64,000 nucleotides of DNA, taken from positions 186,001-250,000 of the forward strand of contig NZ_BMLK01000006.1 of the NCBI RefSeq assembly GCF_014645195.1, written 5' to 3'. The stretch is from Novosphingobium indicum. GTDB taxonomy: Bacteria > Pseudomonadota > Alphaproteobacteria > Sphingomonadales > Sphingomonadaceae. A model generated the notes under the pieces. The model saw only the letters and a list, made by a program, of their open reading frames with translations. It did not search any database and was not told where the DNA came from. Made by a program: the position numbers and the translations under genes. Positions within the stretch are counted from its first letter, which is position 1. Each line of letters opens with the position of its first letter. Shown one piece after another: positions 27,461-37,100 of this stretch.

Positions 27461-28059
27461 GGCGGGCTCCTTCCTGCATCGGCATCAGTGGAATTTTCCT
27501 CCTCCTCGGGTTTGAGCAGGGCGCGATAGGCGCGCTGCAGATGCTTTTGTACGGCGGAAAGACTGATGCCATGGTCGTGCGCCAGATCCTTCTGCGGTCG
27601 GCCTTCCAGGCGGAACGCCACGAATATGCGCCGGGTTCGATCCGGCAGCCGCTCCAGCTTCTCCCCGATCCGCTGCAGCGCTTCGCGTTCGATGGCGCGC
27701 TGCTCCGGCGAGGGTTCGGTTTCGCTTTCCGAACCGCCGGGCGCGCGGTGTTCGGCCCAGCTCTTTTCGCGCAAGTGCCGGCGCCCTTCGGAGCGGCGCA
27801 GGTCGCGCGCGGCGTTTTCGCAGACTTGAAAGAGGTAGGCGAGGGGATCGGCGATGGGTCTGGTCGGAGGACGATCGTTAAGCTTGATCCAAACGTCCTG
27901 CAGCACGTCCTCGGCCAGTGCGGCATCCTGCAAGCGCCGTCCGAGAAAGCGTAGCAGCACTGCGCGCTGTTCGACGAAGATGGCGATGAGTCCGCCGCTT
28001 GCCGAACCTGTTTCCTCGGCCTGATTGTCCGGCAAGGGGTGGGGCGGCTGCTCGGGCAT
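27457..28059 (-). CDS. ECF sigma-70 factor, FecI-like
   Basis: The 200-residue protein has sigma region 2 at about 25-95 (FVEQRAVLLRFLGRRLQDAALAEDVLQDVW, here written as a consensus-length span; key DVLQDVW at about 50-56) and region 4 at about 130-185 (LERLPDRTRRIFVAFRLEG, then the helix-turn-helix around HGISLSAVQKHLQRA). It has no regions 1 or 3, as in ECF sigmas. It is the first gene of a block with FecR, the STN receptor and downstream enzymes, and it is expected to direct RNA polymerase to that block. Confidence 0.93.
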   Translation of the reverse strand: MPEQPPHPLPDNQAEETGSASGGLIAIFVEQRAVLLRFLGRRLQDAALAEDVLQDVWIKLNDRPPTRPIADPLAYLFQVCENAARDLRRSEGRRHLREKSWAEHRAPGGSESETEPSPEQRAIEREALQRIGEKLERLPDRTRRIFVAFRLEGRPQKDLAHDHGISLSAVQKHLQRAYRALLKPEEEENSTDADAGRSPP

Positions 28060-28141
28060 GCGGTGGATCGGAAGTCCGGTCGTTGTCGATGGGCACTACC
28101 ATGGCGGTACGCTACCGGTATGTCGACCTTGCGGCTTGGGG

Positions 28142-28924
28142 TCAGGCCATGAGTACGAGCGCGGCGCGGTAGAGCATGTAGACGGCAACGCACGCGATCA
28201 GGATGGAAAACACCGTGTTGAGCCGTCCCTTCGCTTCGGCGAGCCGACGCGCGGCGAGGGCGCCAATTCCGGTTCCGACGAAACCGCCACCGATGAAGAC
28301 GCCGGCCAGCGGCCAGTCGATCATGCCGGACCATGCGTAGTTCGCGGCCGTGGTCAGTCCGAAAGCGGTCACCGCGATCAGCGATGTGCCGACAGCACGA
28401 TAGACCGACATCGATGTCGAGGCGACGAGTGCAGGCACGATCAGGAATCCGCCACCGATGCCGAAGAAGCCCGACAATGCCCCGGTGCCGAAACCGAAAG
28501 TCAGAACCTTCGGCAGGTTGTCGCGGTTGCACACGACACCTTCGATGCCTGCATCCTTGCGGCCGCGGTACATGGCGAAAGCCACCACCAGCATGAGCAG
28601 CGCGAACAGGAAAAGCAGCTTCTGGCCGTCGAATGCCTTGCCCAGCGTCGATCCGGCGAGGGCGCCGAGGATCCCGGCTGCGGCGAATGTTCCGCCGCAC
28701 CGCCAGTTTACGTTGCGTTCGCCGGCGTGGTTCCACACGCCGGAAAGCGCGTTGACGGCGACGGCAAGAGCGCTCGTGCCGATCGCGAGATGCGGGCTCT
28801 TTACGCCGACAAGATAGACCATCAGTGGAACGGCGAGGATAGATCCTCCGCCACCCACGAGACCAAGGGTAAAGCCGACAAGGATGCCGCTGAAGCCGCC
28901 CAGCAGATATTGCAGCTCGGTCAC
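28142..28924 (-). CDS. TauE/SafE-family sulfite/sulfonate exporter-like permease
   Basis: The 260-residue protein has eight predicted helices in two homologous halves. Each half starts with the glycine-rich family motif: LGLVGGGGSILAVPL near residue 20 and FFGIGGGFLIVPALVAS near 157. TauE/SafE permeases move sulfite, sulfoacetate or other small anions out of the cell. It starts 9 bases after the Blh stop and closes the sqr-DUF2892-tolC-blh-tauE minus-strand operon, so export of sulfite or thiosulfate made from persulfide is the likely job. Confidence 0.9.
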   Translation of the reverse strand: MTELQYLLGGFSGILVGFTLGLVGGGGSILAVPLMVYLVGVKSPHLAIGTSALAVAVNALSGVWNHAGERNVNWRCGGTFAAAGILGALAGSTLGKAFDGQKLLFLFALLMLVVAFAMYRGRKDAGIEGVVCNRDNLPKVLTFGFGTGALSGFFGIGGGFLIVPALVASTSMSVYRAVGTSLIAVTAFGLTTAANYAWSGMIDWPLAGVFIGGGFVGTGIGALAARRLAEAKGRLNTVFSILIACVAVYMLYRAALVLMA

Positions 28925-28933
28925 CGGAACGGC

Positions 28934-29857
28934 CTAGAGCAGGTTCAGTGGCAGCTTCAGGTAGCTGACGCCGTTGTCCTCCGGCTCGGGCATGTGTCCG
29001 GCCCGGATATTGACCTGCAGCGAGGGCAAAATGAGGCGCGGCATGCCAAGCGTCGCGTCGCGGGCTTCACGCATGGAGACGAACTCGTCCTCGTTCACGC
29101 CTTCGTGGACATGGACGTTGCCGGTCTTTTCGGCGCCGATGGTCGTTTCCCAGACGAACTGGTCGCGGTTCGGCGCCTTGTAGTCGTGGCACAGGAAAAC
29201 GCGCGTCGGGTCGGGCAGCTTCATCAGACGGCGGATCGAGCGGAACAGCGTGCCGGCATCGCCGCCCGGAAAGTCGGCGCGGGCGGTGCCGTAGTCCGGC
29301 ATGAACAGCGTATCGCCGACGAACACGGCATCGCCGATGACGTAAGCCATGCAGGCAGGCGTGTGGCCGGGGACGTGCAGCGCGATGGCGTCGATGCCGC
29401 CAAGCGTGAAGCGTTCGCCATCCTCGATCAGCCGGTCGAACTGCGACCCGTCCTGCGCGAAGCTGGCGGGTTCGTTGAATATCTTGGCGAAGACGCCCTG
29501 AACGGTACGGATTTCGCTGCCGATCACCAGCGTCCCGCCGAGCACCTTCTGGATGTAGGGGGCGTCGGACAAGTGGTCGGCATGGGCGTGCGTTTCCAGC
29601 AGCCAGTCGACCGTCAGGCCTTCGGCGCGGACGTAGTCGATCACGGCATCCGCGGAGGCGTGGCTGGTGCGCCCGGAGGGCTGGTCGAAATCGAGCACGG
29701 AGTCGATCACGGCGGCGCGCATCGTTTCCGGATCGTGGACCACATGCGTGGCCGTGAAGGTCGCTTCGTCGAAGAACGTGCGGACGACCGGCAGACGTTT
29801 GCTGGCCAGTGCGGCGTCGACTTGCTGGATGGCGGTTTCGATGTGTGTGTCGGTCAT
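28934..29857 (-). CDS. blh: Metallo-beta-lactamase-fold persulfide dioxygenase-like hydrolase (Blh)
   Basis: The 307-residue protein has the MBL metal-binding set: THAHADHL (HxHxDH) near residue 90, VPGHTPACMAY near 160, and FLCHDY near 223. It resembles ETHE1-type persulfide dioxygenases and the Blh proteins of BigR operons, which are about this length. The likely reaction is oxidation of glutathione persulfide to sulfite with O2 in the cytoplasm. Its start overlaps the TolC-like stop (ATGA). The neighbours sqr, rhodanese, TauE and an ArsR-type repressor support a role in sulfide detoxification. Confidence 0.9.
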   Translation of the reverse strand: MTDTHIETAIQQVDAALASKRLPVVRTFFDEATFTATHVVHDPETMRAAVIDSVLDFDQPSGRTSHASADAVIDYVRAEGLTVDWLLETHAHADHLSDAPYIQKVLGGTLVIGSEIRTVQGVFAKIFNEPASFAQDGSQFDRLIEDGERFTLGGIDAIALHVPGHTPACMAYVIGDAVFVGDTLFMPDYGTARADFPGGDAGTLFRSIRRLMKLPDPTRVFLCHDYKAPNRDQFVWETTIGAEKTGNVHVHEGVNEDEFVSMREARDATLGMPRLILPSLQVNIRAGHMPEPEDNGVSYLKLPLNLL

Positions 29858-31119
29858 TGTTCAATCATCCCGGTCAGGGCGTTCAGCTGCCAGGCGGCGA
29901 CCAGACGCTGGCCGCGCGCCTCGAGCAGCGCTGCATCGGCCTTGATGGCCTCGCGCTCCGCATCGAGGACGGCCAGCACCGGTACCGAACCTACCTGGGC
30001 TTCGAGTTTACGCCCGCAAAGCGCTTCATTGGCCGCTTCGGTTTGCAGGCGTGTGGCATCGACCATGCGATGCGCGGTGGCGAGGCCGGTCCAGGCATCG
30101 ATCACCATGCCGGTGAGCGCCTGATCGGCCTGACGAAGACGCGCCTCGCTCGCGTCGACCTGGGCATCTGCGGCTCGGGTCTGCGTCGCTACGCGGCCGC
30201 CGGCAAAGAGCGTCCACTTGCCCCGGATGCCGACGGAGTAGGAATCCGCGCGATAGTCGGGGAAGAACTGGTCACGAACGTGCGCAGCTTCCGCGAAGGC
30301 CCCGACTTGCGGCATGCCTTCGGCCTTGGCAGCACGTACGCCGGCCTTGGCAACGTCCACGGCGGCCCTGGCCTGGCGCAGAGAAGGGTTCGACGTGCGG
30401 GCCAGATCGATCGCTTCGTCGAGCGTGGACGGCGTGCGGGGCAGATCGGGCAGGGGGGCGAGATTGCCCGCAGGCTTGCCGGTCAACCGTTCGTAAGCTG
30501 CCTCGGCCGATGCAACGCGGCCTTCGGCTTGCGCCTTACCGGCTTCCGCTTCGGCCTTGCGAGCGCGAGCCTGTGCGAGCTCCGAATTGGTGATTTCGCC
30601 TGCCTTGAACCGCAGACCGGCCTGCCGTTCGACTTCCGTCAGTTCCTTCACGAGCTGCGCGAAGCGGCTATCGAGCTTGCGGGCGGTGAGAACCTCCGAA
30701 TAGGCGGAGATGGCCTGAACGATGGTCTGCAGCCGGGCATGCTCGGCCTGAAAACCGGCGATCTTGGCGCCGCCCTCGGCCTGATCGATCGCAGAGCCGA
30801 TTCGCCCGCCGGCATAGAGCGGCATTTCCGCCGTGCCCTGCAGCGCCAGAGGCGTGGTGTTGGCCGCCCTGATGCCAAAGAAGCCGCCGTTGTCTATACG
30901 GCCCGTCCCGACCGATCCCTCGACCCGAAGGAGCGGGTTGCGTTCCGCTTTGGCGCGGTCGAGACGGGCCTTTGCCGCCGTTTCCTCGGCCTTTGCTGCC
31001 TCGAGGGCCGGCGCGTGCGCGAGGGCATTGGCGATGGCGGCGTCGAGGTCCTGCGCCGAGGCCGTGGGGGCAGCGACGATGCAGGTCAGGGGGAGCAAGG
31101 GAAGAAACAGGCGGCGCAT
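29854..31119 (-). CDS. TolC-family outer-membrane efflux protein
   Basis: The 421-residue protein starts at ATG 31119, giving a signal peptide of 22 residues (FLPLLPLTCIVAAPTASA); the frame is open upstream but overlaps other genes. Two repeats of an Ala/Glu/Lys-rich coiled coil fit the TolC hairpins (near residues 30-65 and 155-210, then again 250-280 and 330-400). Each repeat also has a strand region (TPLALQGTAEMPLYAGGRIG; GIRGKWTLFAGGRV). It would be the outer-membrane exit duct for the RND pump encoded on the divergent plus-strand operon, since no other TolC is near. Start overlap with blh is ATGA. Confidence 0.9.
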   Translation of the reverse strand: MRRLFLPLLPLTCIVAAPTASAQDLDAAIANALAHAPALEAAKAEETAAKARLDRAKAERNPLLRVEGSVGTGRIDNGGFFGIRAANTTPLALQGTAEMPLYAGGRIGSAIDQAEGGAKIAGFQAEHARLQTIVQAISAYSEVLTARKLDSRFAQLVKELTEVERQAGLRFKAGEITNSELAQARARKAEAEAGKAQAEGRVASAEAAYERLTGKPAGNLAPLPDLPRTPSTLDEAIDLARTSNPSLRQARAAVDVAKAGVRAAKAEGMPQVGAFAEAAHVRDQFFPDYRADSYSVGIRGKWTLFAGGRVATQTRAADAQVDASEARLRQADQALTGMVIDAWTGLATAHRMVDATRLQTEAANEALCGRKLEAQVGSVPVLAVLDAEREAIKADAALLEARGQRLVAAWQLNALTGMIEQ

Positions 31120-31130
31120 AAGGGTCTCGC

Positions 31131-31334
31131 TCAGCGGAAGGCGTTTCCGGGTTTCACACCCAGCTTCTTGAAGATCATTGCGGCAGGGCAAAAGCCCGTA
31201 AAACTTGCCTGGATCATGTTGAGCCCGGCGAAGATCGTCAGCCCCAGCCAATAGGGATGCACGTAGATCGACAGAAGCACGCTGGCGAGGACGACCACGC
31301 CGGCGAAGCGAAGAACGGCAGCATCGAGATTCAT
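31131..31334 (-). CDS. DUF2892 / YgaP-type small inner-membrane protein
   Basis: The 67-residue protein begins behind GGAGAGG and has two helices (about 7-26 and 29-46) around HPYWLG, with the family motif [15 protein letters not shown] near residue 46. DUF2892 domains occur alone or fused to rhodanese domains, as in YgaP, and cluster with sulfide-handling genes. The conserved Cys in GFCP may take part in sulfur transfer or binding. It lies between sqr (12 bases upstream) and the TolC-like gene (11 bases downstream). Confidence 0.9.
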   Translation of the reverse strand: MNLDAAVLRFAGVVVLASVLLSIYVHPYWLGLTIFAGLNMIQASFTGFCPAAMIFKKLGVKPGNAFR

Positions 31335-31346
31335 CGATCCTCTCCT

Positions 31347-32627
31347 TTACTTGAAGCGCAGTTTGCGGATGCCCAGCGCGTGCATGGCGAGCTTTTCGTA
31401 GAACGGCTCGCTCTTGCCGCGGCGGACCTTGTGCAGGAAGTACCTCTCGAACCCGACCTTGGCCATGTGAACCCACTTGCCGCTCGATGACCAGTTGAGG
31501 TTGCGCGGCGGAATCTGCGGCTGGGCGACGAAAGCCACACCGCCGTCGCCGAAATCGGCTAGGCACACGGCATTCCAGGTTGCCTCTTCGGCCGGTTCCT
31601 TGCCGGAAAGCTCCAGCTTGATGTTGGCAGCAATGGCCGTGACCATCGATTCGATCATGAAGCCGGTCTTGGGAACGCCCACAGGAACGGGCGTAGGGCC
31701 TACCGGCGGGATCGCCACGCAGACGCCCAGCGAATAGACGTTCTTGAAGTTGGGATTACGCTGGTGCTTGTCCGCGAGGATGAAGCCGCGCGGATTGACG
31801 AGGCCTTCCACGCCCATGACGGCATCGATGCCGCGGAACGCGGGCAGGAGCATCGAATAGCCGAAGGGCAGGTCATGCGTAGCCTTGACCGAACCGTCTT
31901 CGGCCAGTTCTTCGGTGTGCATGATGCCGTCTTCGATCTTGGTGATGCGGTTGTTGCAGATCCACTTGATGTGACGGTTGCGCAGTTCGCTTTCGAGCAG
32001 GCTCTTGGTGTCGCCCACGCCATCGAGGCCCAGATGGCCGATATAGGGTTCGGCGGTGACGAAGGTCATCGGAACCTTGTCGCGAATCTTCCGACGCTTG
32101 AGTTCGGTGTCGAGAATCAGCGCGAATTCGTAAGCAGGGCCGTAGCATGAGGCGCCCTGAACCGCCCCGACCACGATCGGCTTGGGATCGGCGCAGAAGC
32201 GGTCGAAGGCGTCGGCGGCTTTGGCCGAGTGGTCCGTCTTGCATACCGATACCGTGTGACCTTCCGGACCGAGGCCCTCGATTTCGTCGAAAGCGAGTTC
32301 GGGGCCGGTAGCGATCACCAGGTAATCGTAATGCATCGAGGTGCCGTCGCACAATTCGACGCGGTTTTCCTCGGGATGCACCTTCTGTGCGCCTACCGAT
32401 GTGAAGCCGATACCCTTCTTCTTCATGATCGGGGGCAGGTGGACCTTGATCGCTTCGGGTTCACGCCAGCGCACCGCAACCCAGGGGTTGCTCGGAACGA
32501 ACCAGTAGTCATCCTGGTCATTGATCACCGTGACGTCTGCTTTGCCCTTGGTAGCGTCGCGAATCTCGTAAGCGGCGATCGTGCCGCCAAGGCCGGCACC
32601 TAGGATTATGATCTGGGGCAATGACAT
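31347..32627 (-). CDS. sqr: Sulfide:quinone oxidoreductase
   Basis: The 426-residue flavoprotein has the FAD-binding ILGAGLGGTIAAYEI at 8-22 and a second dinucleotide-fold region (LVIATGPEL near 103). Three cysteines sit where SQRs have their active-site set: Cys129 (VSVCKTD), Cys161 (GASCYGP) and Cys355 (NAVCLADFGD). It should oxidise H2S at the inner face of the membrane, pass electrons to quinone and release persulfide or polysulfide. The C-terminal part after 375 has amphipathic stretches for membrane contact. It is first in the minus-strand operon and divergent from rhodanese. Confidence 0.92.
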   Translation of the reverse strand: MSLPQIIILGAGLGGTIAAYEIRDATKGKADVTVINDQDDYWFVPSNPWVAVRWREPEAIKVHLPPIMKKKGIGFTSVGAQKVHPEENRVELCDGTSMHYDYLVIATGPELAFDEIEGLGPEGHTVSVCKTDHSAKAADAFDRFCADPKPIVVGAVQGASCYGPAYEFALILDTELKRRKIRDKVPMTFVTAEPYIGHLGLDGVGDTKSLLESELRNRHIKWICNNRITKIEDGIMHTEELAEDGSVKATHDLPFGYSMLLPAFRGIDAVMGVEGLVNPRGFILADKHQRNPNFKNVYSLGVCVAIPPVGPTPVPVGVPKTGFMIESMVTAIAANIKLELSGKEPAEEATWNAVCLADFGDGGVAFVAQPQIPPRNLNWSSSGKWVHMAKVGFERYFLHKVRRGKSEPFYEKLAMHALGIRKLRFK

Positions 32628-32698
32628 GACTTGCTCTCCCGTAGTGAGGTTCCGCGTCTGACAGGGGTCAGGGGGAAGCGGCCCGAGTAGATTGCGCT

Positions 32699-32736
32699 GT
32701 ATATAGCTTGACTAATATAATGACTTTGCAATATAC
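32699..32736. promoter_or_regulatory. Palindromic operator and overlapping divergent promoters of the persulfide regulon
   Basis: In an AT-rich island between sqr and rhodanese, GTATATAGC at 32699-32707 is mirrored by GCAATATAC at 32728-32736 with one mismatch, 20 bases apart. On the plus strand TTGACT (32708-32713) is followed after 17 bases by ATATAC (32731-32736), a fair -35/-10 pair, and the palindrome overlaps the -10. On the minus strand TTGCAA at 32727-32732 could serve as -35 toward sqr, with AT-rich -10 candidates near 32701-32708. An ArsR-type repressor bound here could switch both operons. Confidence 0.6.
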
Positions 32737-32797
32737 GCAAGAGGCAATGTAGAGAGGCGCCGAAGGTGCCCTACGATACGGACAAGAGGTGATTCAC

Positions 32798-33133
32798 ATG
32801 GTCTTCGGTTTAGGAAAGCCACGGCATAAGGAAGTGACCGCGCAGCAGCTCGAATCGATGCTGCAGTCGGGCGAGGCGCTTGTCGTCGACGTGCGCGAGC
32901 CGGATGAGTTCGCCGCAGGGCACATCCCCGGCGCGGTCAACATGCCGCTTTCGTCGTTCCAGCCTTCGAAGCTGCCGCACCCGGATGGCAAGAAGCTGGT
33001 GCTCAACTGTCTGGGCGGTAAGCGATCCGGCATGGCGCTCGACAAGTGCGGCGTTGCCATGGCCGAGGTGGACACGCACCTCGCAGGCGGTTTCGGTTCT
33101 TGGCAGGCGGCCCGCTTGCCGGTCGAACGCTGA
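32798..33133 (+). CDS. Single-domain rhodanese (sulfurtransferase)
   Basis: The 111-residue protein starts at ATG 32798, nine bases after AAGAGG; a GTG three codons earlier is too close to that site. It is one rhodanese domain with VVDVREPDEFAAGHIPGA near residue 29 and the active-site loop CLGGKRS at 71-77, where Cys71 would carry the persulfide. It may move sulfur from SQR products to glutathione or another thiol. It is first in the plus-strand operon with the RND pump, repressor, thioredoxin and methyltransferase. Confidence 0.92.
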   Translation: MVFGLGKPRHKEVTAQQLESMLQSGEALVVDVREPDEFAAGHIPGAVNMPLSSFQPSKLPHPDGKKLVLNCLGGKRSGMALDKCGVAMAEVDTHLAGGFGSWQAARLPVER

Positions 33134-33179
33134 GCGCATGCGCCCTCGCCAACGGGCACGATAACAAACAAGGGATGTC

Positions 33180-34184
33180 ATGATGCGCGCAAATGTCCTG
33201 GTCCTGTCCGCTCTCGGATTGGCGGTTCTCGGTCTGCCGCTGGCTGGCTGTGGCGGCAGCGAGGAGCCGGTGCAGGAAAACAGCAAAGCGCCTGCGGGGC
33301 CGCGACTTGTTCTGAAGGAAAGCGACGCGGCAGACTGGCAGGATGTCAGCGCCGAAGTGGCCACGGTCGATCAGGCGCAGGTGCTTGCCCGCATCCCCGG
33401 CATTCTCACATCGCTCTCGGTGCGCGAGGGCGACATGGTGCGCAAGGGCCAGGCGATCGGTCGCATCGTCGACAGTCAGCTCGGCCCGCAGGCCGCTGCC
33501 GCCAAGGCGCAGATGGTTCAGGCGCAGTCCGAGCTGAAACGCGTCAAGTTTCTGCACGACAACGGCGTCTATGCCGATGCCCGCCTGGAGCAGGCGCAGG
33601 CGGCTGCGGCTTCGGCACGCGCGCAGTATGCGGCGACCACCGCCGTGGCAGGGCAGGGCATCGTCGTCGCGCCTGCGACCGGCCGGGTGCTGACGGCCGA
33701 TGTTCCGGCAGGCTCGCCGGTGGCACCGGGCATGCCCATCGCGGTCATCACTGCCGGGGCGACCATCGTGCGGCTGGAGATGCCCGAATCGCTTGCAGGC
33801 AAAGTCCATGTCGGCTCGCAGGTACGGGCCAGCGATATCGGTAACGACGGCGCTGTCGGGCGTGTCGTGAAAGTCTATCCTTCGGTGACTGCGGGCACTG
33901 TAAAGGCTGACGTCAGCATGCCGGGCATCGACGACAAGCTCGTCGGCCGGCGCATCGCTGCCAGGGTCCAGACGGGTACGCGCAAGGCGCTGCTGGTTCC
34001 GGATGCTTATGTCACTGAGCGCTACGGCATCGATTATGTCACCTTGGTTGGCAAGGATGGCAATGCGACGCAGGTGCCGGTGCAGACCGCGCCCTCCGCG
34101 CAGGACGGCAAAGTCGAAATCCTCTCGGGCGTTTCGGCCGGAGATACGCTTGTGGCCTCCAGCAAGGGGGCGGCTGGGCAATGA
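33180..34184 (+). CDS. RND efflux periplasmic adaptor (membrane fusion) lipoprotein
   Basis: The 334-residue protein starts at ATG 33180 (a second ATG follows) behind AAGGG. The signal ends in PLAGC, a lipobox. The lipoyl half-domains are visible as IPGILTSLSVREGDMVRKGQ near residue 71 and IVVAPATGRVLTADVPAGSP near 160, with a short Ala/Gln-rich coiled-coil hairpin between them (about 100-155). A beta-barrel and membrane-proximal domain follow. It links an RND pump to TolC. The stop overlaps the pump gene start (ATGA). Confidence 0.93.
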   Translation: MMRANVLVLSALGLAVLGLPLAGCGGSEEPVQENSKAPAGPRLVLKESDAADWQDVSAEVATVDQAQVLARIPGILTSLSVREGDMVRKGQAIGRIVDSQLGPQAAAAKAQMVQAQSELKRVKFLHDNGVYADARLEQAQAAAASARAQYAATTAVAGQGIVVAPATGRVLTADVPAGSPVAPGMPIAVITAGATIVRLEMPESLAGKVHVGSQVRASDIGNDGAVGRVVKVYPSVTAGTVKADVSMPGIDDKLVGRRIAARVQTGTRKALLVPDAYVTERYGIDYVTLVGKDGNATQVPVQTAPSAQDGKVEILSGVSAGDTLVASSKGAAGQ

Positions 34185-37100
34185 ATCTCGGTATCTCCGG
34201 CAAGCTGACGCGCGCGACGATCCAGTCGCCGCTGACGCCCCTGTTTCTGCTCGCCGCGATCATCGTCGGCCTGATCGCGACGATCACCATTCCGCGAGAG
34301 GAAGAGCCGCAGATCAAGGTGCCGATGGTGGACATCATGGTTCAGGCGCCGGGACTGACGGCTTCCGATGCCGTGGAACTGGTGGCCAAGCCGCTGGAGA
34401 CCATCGTCAAGAGCGTGAATGGCGTCGAACACGTCTACACGCAGGCGCAGGACAATGGCGTTCTGGTGACGGCGCGCTTCCTCGTCGGCTCCAATCCTGA
34501 AGACGCGGCGATCCGCATCAACGAGAAGATCGAGGCCAACAAGGACCGCATTCCCGTGGGTATTCCGCCGCCGCAGGTAACGGTGCGCGGTATCAACGAT
34601 GTGCCTATCGTCGTGCTGACGTTGACGCCGAAGCCCGGTGTGGCTGGACAGTGGAACGATCAGGCCCTGGCGGAACTCGCCGGCAAGCTCCGTACCGAAG
34701 TGGCCAAAGTCGACGATGTCGGGCTGACCTTCATCACGGGCGGCCAGAAGATGGCGCTGCGCGTGGTGCCCGATCCGGTCAAGCTCGCCGCCTATCGCGT
34801 GCCGCTGGGCAACGTCATCGAAGCCGTAAAGCAGGCCAACCGGGCTTTCCCCGCCGGCACCGTGCGCGAGCAGGGGCAGGCTGCGCTGGTCGTGGCTGGG
34901 CAGACGCTGCGCGATGCGCAGGAACTGTCGCAGCTCACGGTGCGCTCTGTAACCGGCGCGCCGGTGCTGCTGTCCGATGTCGCGAAGGTCGAGCAGGCGC
35001 CGACGCAGGAACAGGCCCGTGCATGGCGCTGGGCCAAGGACGGCGCCGATGAAAGTGGGGGCGGAAAGTGGTCGATGGCGCCCGCGGTCAGCCTGGCCAT
35101 TGCCAAGCGGGCCGGTGCCAATGCCGTGACCGTGTCCGATCAGATTGTCGAGCGTGTGCACATGCTCGAAGGCAAGCTGATCCCGGATTCGGTGAAGGTC
35201 TCGGTCACCCGCAACTATGGCGAGACGGCGAACGAGAAGGCCAACGAGCTGATCTTCCACCTCGCGCTGGCAACGATCTCGATCGTCATCCTGATCGGTT
35301 TCGCCATCGGCTGGCGTGAGGCCGGCGTGACCGCGATCGTCATTCCCACCACGATCATGCTGACCATGTTCGCATCCAACGTGATGGGCTTCACGATCAA
35401 CCGCGTCAGCCTGTTCGCGCTGATCTTCTCGATCGGCATCCTCGTCGACGACGCCATCGTCATGATCGAGAACATCGCGCGGCACTGGGCGATGAAGGAC
35501 GACAGAAGTCGCATGGATGCCGCGATCGAGGCGGTCGCCGAAGTCGGCAACCCGACCATCATCGCGACCCTGACTGTCGTTGCCGCGTTGCTGCCGATGC
35601 TCTTCGTCTCGGGTCTGATGGGCCCATACATGGCGCCAATCCCGATTAACGCGTCTGCGGCGATGATCTTCAGCTTCTTCGTGGCGGTCATCATTGCCCC
35701 GTGGCTCATGATCCGGTTCGCGCGCACGGCACTTTCCGATCACGAGCATGAGGATTCGCACGGCGGCAGGCTCGGGGCGCTCTACAGCCGCTACGCCAGC
35801 AAGATCATCGCGACGAAGGGCAGCGCGTGGCGCTTTCTCATTGCGGTCGGCATTGCGACTGTGGTTGCGTGCTCGATGTTCTACTTCAAGGCGGTGACGG
35901 TGAAGCTGCTGCCCTTCGACAACAAGAGCGAAGTGCAGCTTGTCGCCGACATGCCCGAGGGCACCAGTCTGGAAACGACATCACGCGTGCTGGAACAGGC
36001 CGCCGCGGTTACGCGCTCGGTACCCGAAGTGGTGTCGATGGAAGCCTATGCGGGCACATCGGCGCCGTTCAATTTCAACGGTCTCGTCCGCCACTACTTC
36101 CTGCGCAACCAGCCGGAAATGGGCGATCTGATGGTCACGCTGAAGCCCAAGGGCGATCGCTCGCGCTCCAGCCACGAGGTCGCGGTGGACCTGCGTGAGA
36201 AGCTCAAGGCCATTTCGCTCCCCACTGGTGGGTCACTGAAGGTCGTCGAAACCCCGCCGGGGCCGCCCGTTCTGGCGACGCTGCTGGCCGAGATCTACGG
36301 GCCGGACGAAGCGACGCGCGTCAAGACCGCCGAGCAGGTCGAGAAGATCTTCAAGTCGGTGCCATTCATTGTCGATGTCGATAATTCATTCGGCGAGCCG
36401 CGCCCCACGCTCAAGCTGATCCCCGATCGCGCCAAGCTGGACCACTACGGTCTGTCGGAGAGGCAGCTGTTCGATTCCATCGGCGCTCTTTTGGGGACGC
36501 AGACGGTGGGCTATGCGCCGCGTGGTTCCGGTCGCGATCCGCTCCCGATTGAAATGACGCTTGACCAGTCGCAGCGCAGCTGGTCGGCAGCCCTGGCGGC
36601 AACCCCCGTGGCCGTGGCGCAGGGACCGGCTGGACCGCAGCTTGTGCAGCTTGGGCAGCTGGTCACGGCCGAGATGGTGCCGGGCGGACGCGCGATCTTC
36701 CGCCGAGACGGGCGCGGCGCGGATATGGTGACGGCCGAACTGGCCGGACGCTACGAAGCTCCGATCTACGGCATGCTTGCCGTCGACGAGGCCATCGACA
36801 CCTACGACTGGAAGTCGGCAGGCCTCGAAAAGCCCGCAGTCCTGCTCAATGGCCAGCCTGAAGACGAAAGCCACACGTCGCTGCTGTGGGACGGTGAGTG
36901 GGAGATCACCTGGGTCACCTTCCGCGACATGGGCGGGGCCTTCATGGTCGCCTTGCTGGGCATCTACGTGCTGGTCGTCGGGCAGTTCCGCAGCTTCACC
37001 ATTCCGCTGGTGATCCTGACGCCGATCCCTCTCACACTGGTGGGCATCGTCGTCGGGCACATGCTGTTCAGCGCGCCGTTCACGGCGACCTCGATGATCG

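Noticed and set aside
28025..30124. A 699-codon open frame on the plus strand over TauE and blh
   Set aside because: Antisense shadow of two well-supported genes; its composition is low in hydrophobic cores and no family is seen.
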